7,504 nucleotides of DNA from JBAXAB01 sp043718245 (GTDB lineage Bacteria; Patescibacteriota; Minisyncoccia; Phycocordibacterales; CAIZLB01): positions 1 through 7,504 of the forward strand of contig JAYSWB010000009.1 in assembly GCA_043718245.1 (NCBI GenBank), in the 5' to 3' direction. The notes beneath the pieces are model-generated. The model was not told the DNA's origin, did no database searches, and saw only the letters and a program-made list of their open reading frames with translations. How positions within the stretch are numbered: the first letter of the stretch is position 1; every line of letters starts with the position of its first letter. Below, piece after piece: positions 1 to 4,056 of the stretch. The position numbers were made by a program, and so were the translations under genes.

Positions 1-42
1 AATCTTTTCGCGTTCTTCGATGCTTAAATGCTTGTAATTCAT
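1..42 (-). CDS. IS30-family transposase, N-terminal fragment cut by window edge
   Basis: The minus strand from an ATG at 42-40 reads MNYKHLSIEEREKI and runs off the window. A start of the form M-x-Y-K-H-L-(T/S)-I-E-E-R-E is, from family knowledge, the typical opening of IS30-family DDE transposases, just before their N-terminal helix-turn-helix. Only 14 residues are visible, so the catalytic domain and integrity of the element cannot be judged. The start lies 28 nt downstream of the rbfA stop on the same strand. The spacer contains the palindrome GTGCAC (65-70), which could belong to the terminal inverted repeat, but the partner end is outside the window. No clear Shine-Dalgarno sequence precedes the ATG. 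Confidence 0.72.
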   Translation of the reverse strand, partial: MNYKHLSIEEREKI

Positions 43-70
43 ATCACTCTAGGTTAACAGAGTGGTGCAC

Positions 71-424
71 TTACTTGTTGAACTCAGTTTCTTTGATTCT
101 ATTTTCAGTTTCAATCATGGCTTTTTCGATCAAGTTTCGATTCTTTTCACCCATGTCGATTTCAAAGTCAAAAGTAGGGATAACTCGGAATCGTGAATTT
201 TTCTTTACGAATTCACGGAACTCAGTTCGTTTTCTTTTGCAGAAAGATAGGGCGGCTGCCTCTGCTTTTTCAGGAAGAACTGAGAGCATGATTGTTGCCT
301 GCTGTCCTCTGTCAGAACGAACTACCCTGGTGACAGTTACAAGGCTAGTTCTATTTATTTCGCGCGCCAAAAAATTTCCAGCAAGTGCGCGAATCATATC
401 TTCAATACGTTCCGTTTTATCCAT
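71..424 (-). CDS. rbfA: Ribosome-binding factor A
   Basis: RbfA is a small single-KH-domain protein that binds the 30S subunit late in assembly and helps mature the 5' end of 16S rRNA; it acts in the cytosol. The 117-aa product fits the family's short form. It shows the N-terminal helix pattern (RIEDMIRALAGNFLARE, residues 6-22), the strand LVTVTRVVRSDRGQQATI (28-45), and the family block RVIPTFDFEID near residues 80-90. The start ATG is one base after the infB stop (426-428), which implies translational coupling or reinitiation; no Shine-Dalgarno sequence is visible. The infB-rbfA order is a common bacterial arrangement. The usual downstream gene truB is absent, and an IS30-type transposase begins 28 nt after the stop. 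The last few codons could have been altered by that insertion, but the length looks normal. Confidence 0.9.
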   Translation of the reverse strand: MDKTERIEDMIRALAGNFLAREINRTSLVTVTRVVRSDRGQQATIMLSVLPEKAEAAALSFCKRKRTEFREFVKKNSRFRVIPTFDFEIDMGEKNRNLIEKAMIETENRIKETEFNK

Positions 425-425
425 A

Positions 426-1925
426 TTATTTTATAACGTTATGAACAATTTCTAAGTAGTCTCCAGGAGCAATTTCCATCTTACATTCAGCCATAAGTCC
501 GCATTCGCCAGCAGTGACTTCGCCAACTTTGCTTTTTTGCTGTTGAAGTTCCCGAATACGTCCTCGAGAAATCTCAGATCCTCTACGCATCAATTTGAAT
601 TGATCGTCGGTGTTTACCAATCCCGATTCGCATCGACAACCTAGAACATATTTGTCTTTTGTAACACTAAAAATCTTCAACACCTTTAAGTTTCCTTTTT
701 GCTCTTCTATTTCAACACGAGGTGTGCGGGTTTTAGCTAATTCTTCAAGCCATTCTGTCATCTTATAAATAATATCGAAAGTGTGAATTTCTAGAGCCAG
801 TTTTTCAGCAATTGTTTTAGCGGTACCCTCAGTCTTTACATTAAACCCAATGATTAATGTCCCAATTTTTCCTGCAGCCATTTTAATGTCGTTTTCTTGA
901 ATGTCTCCAAGGCCAGAACCAACAATTTTTAAGTTTACACGGTCAACCTGCAATTTTCCAATTTCGTATTTAAGCGCTTCAAGAGATCCTGAAGTATCGG
1001 CCTTGATAAGGATAGGCACGTTCGCGGTGTCTTGATTGTTATCATCTGCTGATCGTCCACTTTTTGTCTCCGCGTTTTCATTTTTTACCTTCTCAATAAA
1101 AGCCTCGGCTTCTTTTTTGCTTTTAAACATAAAAGACTCTCCGCCGACTTGTGGAAGTTCGCTCCATCCAATAATTCGAACTGGGGAACCGGCGGTCGCG
1201 GACTTGATAGGCTTATTCAAATAGTTTTCCATGATGCGAACTGGAGAGAAAGAGGGACCGGCAACTACGAAGGATCCTGTTTCAAGAGTTCCATTTTTGA
1301 TTATCAAAGTCGCCGAAATTCCGCGATTCCTGTCGCGATTCGATTCGATAACGATTGCTTCTGCAGGAGCGTTGACATCAGTCGTAAAGTTCTCGACTTC
1401 GGCAGTCAAAAGAATCATATCAAGAAGATCGTCGATGCCTGCACCGGTCTTTCCTGAAAATGGTACAAATGAAATGTCCCCTCCGTATCCTTCAACGTAA
1501 ATTTCATGTTCAGCCAGAGAAATTTTTGTACGTTCGATGTTGGCATTGTCCTTGTCGATTTTGCTGATACCGACGATGTAGGGAAGTTTCGCGGTTTTGA
1601 TGGCTTTGAATGCATCGATAGTTTGAGGTTTTACTCCGTCTTCCGCTGAGACGATTAAAATCGCAATATCTGCAGCAGAAGCACCTCGTGCGCGAATTGC
1701 ACCAAATGATTCGTGACCAGGTGTGTCGAGGAAGGTAATTTTTTTGTCTTTATGAAGTACCTCGTATGCAGACATTTTCTGAGTGATTCCGCCGACTTCG
1801 CCATCAACAACGTTTGATTTTCGGATGAAATCCAAGAGAGTAGACTTTCCATGGTCAATATGGCCCATGATGACAACAACAGGGGGGCGAGTAGTTATTT
1901 TGTTTTCGATAGGGATTTTCTTCAT
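426..1925 (-). CDS. infB: Translation initiation factor IF-2 (short form)
   Basis: IF2 is the GTPase that places fMet-tRNA on the 30S subunit and promotes subunit joining. At 499 aa it lacks the long N-terminal region and IF2N domain of E. coli-type IF2, and the G domain begins near residue 14. G1 is GHIDHGKST (21-29), G2 is GGITQ (45-49), G3 is DTPGH (67-71) with the catalytic His71, G4 is SKID (121-124) and G5 is SGK (157-159). Domain 2 covers about 185-255, the linker 265-300 is acidic and low-complexity, domain III starts at about 303 (PILIKADTSGSLEAL), and the fMet-tRNA-binding C2 domain spans about 405-499. Two departures stand out: G4 has Ser for the usual Asn, and the usual His after GGITQ is Lys50. 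The next Met (residue 20) lies inside the G domain, so the ATG at 1925 is the start. It has its own promoter and a leader hairpin, and is probably co-transcribed with rbfA. Confidence 0.95.
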   Translation of the reverse strand: MKKIPIENKITTRPPVVVIMGHIDHGKSTLLDFIRKSNVVDGEVGGITQKMSAYEVLHKDKKITFLDTPGHESFGAIRARGASAADIAILIVSAEDGVKPQTIDAFKAIKTAKLPYIVGISKIDKDNANIERTKISLAEHEIYVEGYGGDISFVPFSGKTGAGIDDLLDMILLTAEVENFTTDVNAPAEAIVIESNRDRNRGISATLIIKNGTLETGSFVVAGPSFSPVRIMENYLNKPIKSATAGSPVRIIGWSELPQVGGESFMFKSKKEAEAFIEKVKNENAETKSGRSADDNNQDTANVPILIKADTSGSLEALKYEIGKLQVDRVNLKIVGSGLGDIQENDIKMAAGKIGTLIIGFNVKTEGTAKTIAEKLALEIHTFDIIYKMTEWLEELAKTRTPRVEIEEQKGNLKVLKIFSVTKDKYVLGCRCESGLVNTDDQFKLMRRGSEISRGRIRELQQQKSKVGEVTAGECGLMAECKMEIAPGDYLEIVHNVIK

Positions 1926-1931
1926 AAAGCA

Positions 1932-1958
1932 AAAATGGCCTTAAATTAAGGCGATTTT
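1932..1958 (-). promoter_or_regulatory. Hairpin filling the infB leader
   Basis: A 27-nt inverted repeat has a 7-bp perfect inner arm (GCCTTAA / TTAAGGC, 1938-1952), one mismatch (1937/1953) and a 5-bp outer A/T arm. In minus-strand RNA it folds as a stem-loop ending in five U (1935-1931) and GC, 6 nt before the infB start. If the promoter at 1967-1995 is used, the hairpin begins about 2 nt from the mRNA 5' end and fills the leader. It could be a 5' stabilising or translational-control element, an attenuator with a weak terminator shape, or a leftover terminator of the DUF4446 gene. The stem is AU-rich, so termination would be inefficient. Confidence 0.5.
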
Positions 1959-1966
1959 GGAATTTA

Positions 1967-1995
1967 AATATACAAGAAAAAGACGGTATTAGCAA
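1967..1995 (-). promoter_or_regulatory. Promoter of infB-rbfA
   Basis: On the minus strand there is a -35 box TTGCTA (1995-1990, 4/6 to TTGACA), a 17-nt spacer and a -10 box TATATT (1972-1967, 5/6 to TATAAT). The predicted start is near 1960, giving a leader of about 35 nt. The -35 begins two bases after the DUF4446 stop codon (2000-1998), so infB can be expressed independently of that gene. Confidence 0.55.
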
Positions 1996-1997
1996 TC

Positions 1998-2501
1998 CTA
2001 CTCCCTATGATGCTTCACCACCTTCTCCTTTGCCAACTTTACTGCCTCATGTTCTTCGTGCGTCAATTCAAATTGAGATTCAAATGCAATCATAGGTTTT
2101 GCGAATACTCGCATGCTCTCACTTGCAAAAAGTCCTGTAATAATTAATCCATCACCATGTTCATCTGAAAAAACTGAAGTAAAAGATTGATTTCCACCAG
2201 TGCCCATTCCTTTGAATGCGTTATATCTAAGAGTCTCAACCGCTCGAACCGATGTACTGATTCTTGAATTGTATTGCTTAAAAATTTTGATTGCATCTTC
2301 TCGAAAGTCCTCGAGGTCCTGTAAACCTTTCACAATTTCCATGACAGACTTTTCCAAAGTAACAGGTTTTGTACCCTTCAACATTTTTTTCATCCTACTT
2401 CTTGTAAAAATTGCAATAGAAAGAGAAATTAATGCAATAACTGCAAGCACGACGTCCTTCAAATCGAAAACCAAAGTGGAAATATCAAAATTAAACTGCA
2501 T
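1998..2501 (-). CDS. DUF4446 family membrane-anchored protein
   Basis: The 167-aa protein has a short N-terminal segment, one hydrophobic helix (about residues 16-33, VVLAVIALISLSIAIF) followed by a basic patch (RSRMKK), then a predicted helical region (about 50-90) and a soluble domain. The soluble part carries the blocks I associate with DUF4446: LRYNAF (91-96), a Gly-Gly-x-x-Ser-Phe segment (102-107), G-L-I-I-T-G-L-F (118-125) and R-V-F-A-K-P (131-136), followed by the E-E pair near 149-150. No biochemical function is known for the family. The positive-inside rule puts the C-terminal domain in the cytoplasm. It lies 72 nt upstream of infB on the same strand and is transcribed divergently from the cysteine desulfurase. 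The ATG at 2501 is 8 nt from a -10 box and lacks a Shine-Dalgarno sequence, so its mRNA is predicted to be nearly leaderless. Confidence 0.75.
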   Translation of the reverse strand: MQFNFDISTLVFDLKDVVLAVIALISLSIAIFTRSRMKKMLKGTKPVTLEKSVMEIVKGLQDLEDFREDAIKIFKQYNSRISTSVRAVETLRYNAFKGMGTGGNQSFTSVFSDEHGDGLIITGLFASESMRVFAKPMIAFESQFELTHEEHEAVKLAKEKVVKHHRE

Positions 2502-2509
2502 ATTTAAAA

Positions 2510-2538
2510 AGTATACAGTTCGATAACTTTTTTGTATA
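2510..2538 (-). promoter_or_regulatory. Promoter of the DUF4446 gene (overlaps the divergent promoter)
   Basis: On the minus strand, -35 TATACA (2538-2533, 4/6), a 17-nt spacer and -10 TATACT (2515-2510, 5/6). The expected start is at about 2503-2501, at or 2 nt before the ATG at 2501, so the transcript would be nearly leaderless. Its -10 lies under the -35 of the opposite promoter and its -35 under the opposite -10. Confidence 0.5.
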
Positions 2539-2540
2539 GT
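2512..2540 (+). promoter_or_regulatory. Promoter of the cysteine desulfurase gene (overlaps the divergent promoter)
   Basis: On the plus strand, -35 TATACA (2512-2517, 4/6), a 17-nt spacer and -10 TATAGT (2535-2540, 5/6). The predicted start, seven bases after the -10, is 2547, the A of the ATG itself, which predicts a leaderless mRNA. No Shine-Dalgarno sequence lies before the ATG, which agrees. The two opposed promoters cannot easily be occupied at once because they use the same base pairs. Confidence 0.55.
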
Positions 2541-2546
2541 GGATAT

Positions 2547-3839
2547 ATGAAGTTACTGGCTTATTGGAAAGGAATGTGGAAGAAGCGAAGTCGCCTGTAT
2601 TTTGACTATGCGTCGGTGACACCAGTGGATAAGAGGGTGGTTAAGCTTATGAACCGTGTTACCAAGGTGTTTTCAGCGAACCCTTCTTCTTTATATAAGG
2701 ATGGGGTAGAGGCCCAGAAAGTTTTAGAGGGGGCAAGGGAGGAAATTGCGAAGTGTCTTGAGGTGCATTCTGATGAAATTATTTTTACATCAGGTGGCAC
2801 GGAATCGAATAATTTAGCAATTCTCGGAACAGTAAATGCGTTATGGTCAAAAGTAGAGAGAACTTTTTCAGCAAATAAAAGTGATGAAGTTTCTGTGACA
2901 CTCAAGCCTCATGTGGTAGTTTCGACGATTGAGCACCCTTCGGTCTTAGAAGCGATAAAAACTTTAGAAAAAAATGGAGTAGAAGTGACAATCGTCCCAG
3001 TTGAACCTGATGGGATTATTTCACCAAAGAAAATTAAAGCAGCACTCAAAGCACAAACTGTGCTAGTTACTGTTATGTACGCAAATAATGAAATTGGAAC
3101 TGTTCAGCCGATTCATGAAATTTCGAAGGCGTTACGATCTTATAAAAAATCTTTAGGTCGCGATAATCTGGCTTTACCATATTTTCATACGGATGCGTGT
3201 CAGGCGGTTAATTTTCTTTCATTAAGGGTGCCATCACTCGGAGTCGATATGATGACGCTGGATTCTTCAAAGTTTTATGGTCCGAGGTCATCTGGGGTTT
3301 TGTATGTGAGACGGGGGATTGTGTTGGCACCACAAGTTTATGGAGGGGATCAGGAAAAGGGGAAGCGTGCGGGGACGGAGGATGTGGCGAAGTTTGCGGG
3401 GTTTGCTTTTTCATTGAAAATTTCTATAGAAGAGAAAGAAAAAGAAGTTTTGCGTATCGCTACATTGAGAGACGATTTATTAAATTGGATGCTCGATCAA
3501 ATTCCGGATTTAGGTGTGAATGGGTCGTTGTCTGCAAGGTTGCCGAATAATATAAATGTTTGTTTGCCTGGGAAAGATGCAGAATTTATGGTTTTGCAAT
3601 TAGACGCGAAAGGTGTTTGTGTTTCGTCGGTTACTTCGTGTCATGCACAGAGAGAGGATTCGTATTCACAAGTTGTCGCTGCGTTAGGGGAAACTTTTAA
3701 TAATGAAGATGAAAATCAGAGAGAGTATTATAAAAATTGTTCGCGGTCGTCTTTGAGGATTACTTTGGGGAGGTTTACTACCAAGAGGGAGGTGGAGAAG
3801 TTGAAAGGTGTTTTGGGGAAGTTGTTTACAAGCAAGTAG
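2547..3839 (+). CDS. Cysteine desulfurase (NifS/IscS family, PLP-dependent)
   Basis: Class V aminotransferase-fold enzyme that takes sulfur from L-cysteine as a protein persulfide, releasing alanine, for Fe-S clusters or tRNA thiolation. Residues from ATG 2547 (430 aa): RLYFDYASVTPVD (16-28), GGTESNN with Thr85 (83-89), IEHPSVL with His130 (128-134), YANNEIGTVQP (178-188), HTDACQAVN with Asp216 and Gln219 (214-222), the PLP lysine K242 in DSSKFYGPR (239-247), Y-G-G-D-Q-E-K-G-K-R-A-G-T-E (265-278), catalytic Cys365 in SSVTSCH (360-366), and SLRITLGRFTT near the end. Oddities: the Ser and His found before the lysine in IscS (S-x-H-K) are Asp239 and Ser241, there is an insertion of about 20 residues at 98-120, and about 15 extra N-terminal residues. 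ATG 2547 fits the promoter; ATG 2574 (Met10) is the alternative. There is no iscU, iscR or mnmA neighbour, so the paralogue class (IscS, NifS or SufS) is left open. Confidence 0.9.
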   Translation: MKLLAYWKGMWKKRSRLYFDYASVTPVDKRVVKLMNRVTKVFSANPSSLYKDGVEAQKVLEGAREEIAKCLEVHSDEIIFTSGGTESNNLAILGTVNALWSKVERTFSANKSDEVSVTLKPHVVVSTIEHPSVLEAIKTLEKNGVEVTIVPVEPDGIISPKKIKAALKAQTVLVTVMYANNEIGTVQPIHEISKALRSYKKSLGRDNLALPYFHTDACQAVNFLSLRVPSLGVDMMTLDSSKFYGPRSSGVLYVRRGIVLAPQVYGGDQEKGKRAGTEDVAKFAGFAFSLKISIEEKEKEVLRIATLRDDLLNWMLDQIPDLGVNGSLSARLPNNINVCLPGKDAEFMVLQLDAKGVCVSSVTSCHAQREDSYSQVVAALGETFNNEDENQREYYKNCSRSSLRITLGRFTTKREVEKLKGVLGKLFTSK

Positions 3840-3848
3840 TTTCTTTAT

Positions 3849-3879
3849 AAAAAGCAAAGAGACCGCTTTCGCGGTCTCT
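3849..3879 (-). terminator. Intrinsic terminator of the small RNA
   Basis: A 9-bp perfect stem AGAGACCGC / GCGGTCTCT (3858-3866 with 3871-3879) closes a GAAA tetraloop on the minus strand and is followed by TTGCTTTTT (3857-3849). The stem is G+C-rich with a GNRA loop, a textbook minus-strand terminator. On the plus strand the hairpin is followed by AAAATGGG rather than a T tract, so it is not a good terminator for the cysteine desulfurase, for which I see no intrinsic terminator. Confidence 0.75.
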
Positions 3880-3962
3880 AAAATGGGTTCTGACGAACTT
3901 GCAATCGTTCCTTGTCAGTCCAGCCTAGTTTTCTAGGTCTTAAAAGCCCCATAAGGGAACGC
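3849..3962 (-). ncRNA. Unrecognised small structured RNA, about 114 nt
   Basis: This minus-strand unit starts at about 3962-3964 (extended -10 at 3976-3968) and ends at an intrinsic terminator (3879-3849). The body folds as a three-way junction. P1 pairs AUGGG (3952-3948) with CCCAU (3887-3883). P2 is CCUAG-AAAA-CUAGG (3937-3924). P3 pairs CUGAC (3918-3914) with GUCAG (3894-3890) and, after an AAG bulge, GAAC (3910-3907) with GUUC (3898-3895), closing an 8-nt loop. The 5' end CGUUCC (3961-3956) can instead pair with GGAACG (3911-3906), competing with P3, so the RNA could switch or form a pseudoknot. I do not match it to SRP, 6S, tmRNA, RNase P or a known riboswitch. No gene lies downstream on its strand; it converges on the cysteine desulfurase, ending 10 nt from that stop. 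A 24-codon ORF (3952-3878) fits inside, so a micropeptide mRNA is the alternative. Confidence 0.5.
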
Positions 3963-3967
3963 TTACA

Positions 3968-3995
3968 ATAATACCAGAAAGCTTTTTGGAATCAA
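3968..3995 (-). promoter_or_regulatory. Extended -10 promoter of the small RNA
   Basis: On the minus strand, -35 TTGATT (3995-3990, 4/6), a 16-nt spacer and -10 TATTAT (3973-3968, 5/6) preceded by TGG, giving the extended form TGnTATTAT. Predicted start about 3962. The spacer CCAAAAAGCTTTCTGG is itself an imperfect palindrome (7 of 8 arm positions), so it could also be a protein-binding site. Confidence 0.55.
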
Positions 3996-4013
3996 GTGGA
4001 CACCACTTCTGGT
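3973..4013. repeat. Nested inverted repeats between the divergent small-RNA and clpB promoters
   Basis: An outer perfect 7-bp repeat ACCAGAA (3973-3979) / TTCTGGT (4007-4013) encloses AAGTGG-ACA-CCACTT (3994-4008), a perfect 6-bp arm pair, and the near-palindrome CCAGAAAGCTTTTTGG (3974-3989). The block overlaps the -35 and spacer of the small-RNA promoter and lies just upstream of the clpB promoter. An operator or activator site serving both directions is plausible. It matches neither CIRCE (HrcA) nor a CtsR tandem repeat. Confidence 0.4.
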
Positions 4014-4039
4014 TCGTTTTCTAAAAAACTTGACCACTA

Positions 4040-4048
4040 TGCTATAAT
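4040..4048 (+). promoter_or_regulatory. Extended -10 promoter of clpB, leaderless start
   Basis: TGCTATAAT is a perfect extended -10 (TGn plus consensus TATAAT at 4043-4048). The correctly spaced -35 region (about 4019-4025, TTCTAA) is poor, as is common with extended -10 promoters. The ATG at 4057 lies 8 nt after the -10, so the expected start (about 4055-4057) gives a leader of 0-2 nt. The TTGACC at 4030-4035 is only 7 nt from the -10 and cannot serve as its -35. Confidence 0.6.
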
Positions 4049-4056
4049 GACTGCAT

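Noticed and set aside
75..455. Plus-strand 126-codon open frame opposite rbfA
   Set aside because: It is fully antisense to the well-supported rbfA frame, has low-complexity Phe/Ser content and no family resemblance.
1036..1500. Overlapping plus-strand frames opposite infB
   Set aside because: They mirror conserved IF2 codons; composition and absence of motifs mark them as shadows.
2532..2546. TTG at 2532 as start of the cysteine desulfurase
   Set aside because: It would put the start codon before and across the -10 box (2535-2540); the ATG at 2547 fits the promoter and adds no unsupported residues.
3858..3879. The G+C-rich hairpin as the terminator of the cysteine desulfurase
   Set aside because: On the plus strand it is followed by AAAATGGG, not T residues; the T tract is on the minus-strand side.
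4030..4035. TTGACC as -35 of clpB, or as a CtsR half-site
   Set aside because: It is only 7 nt from the TATAAT, and there is no second tandem GGTCAAA-type heptad, so neither reading holds.
3840..4056. Known riboswitch, T-box or tRNA in the gap before clpB
   Set aside because: The predicted clpB transcript starts at the ATG, so no leader exists to host a riboswitch; no tRNA cloverleaf or T-box motif was found.
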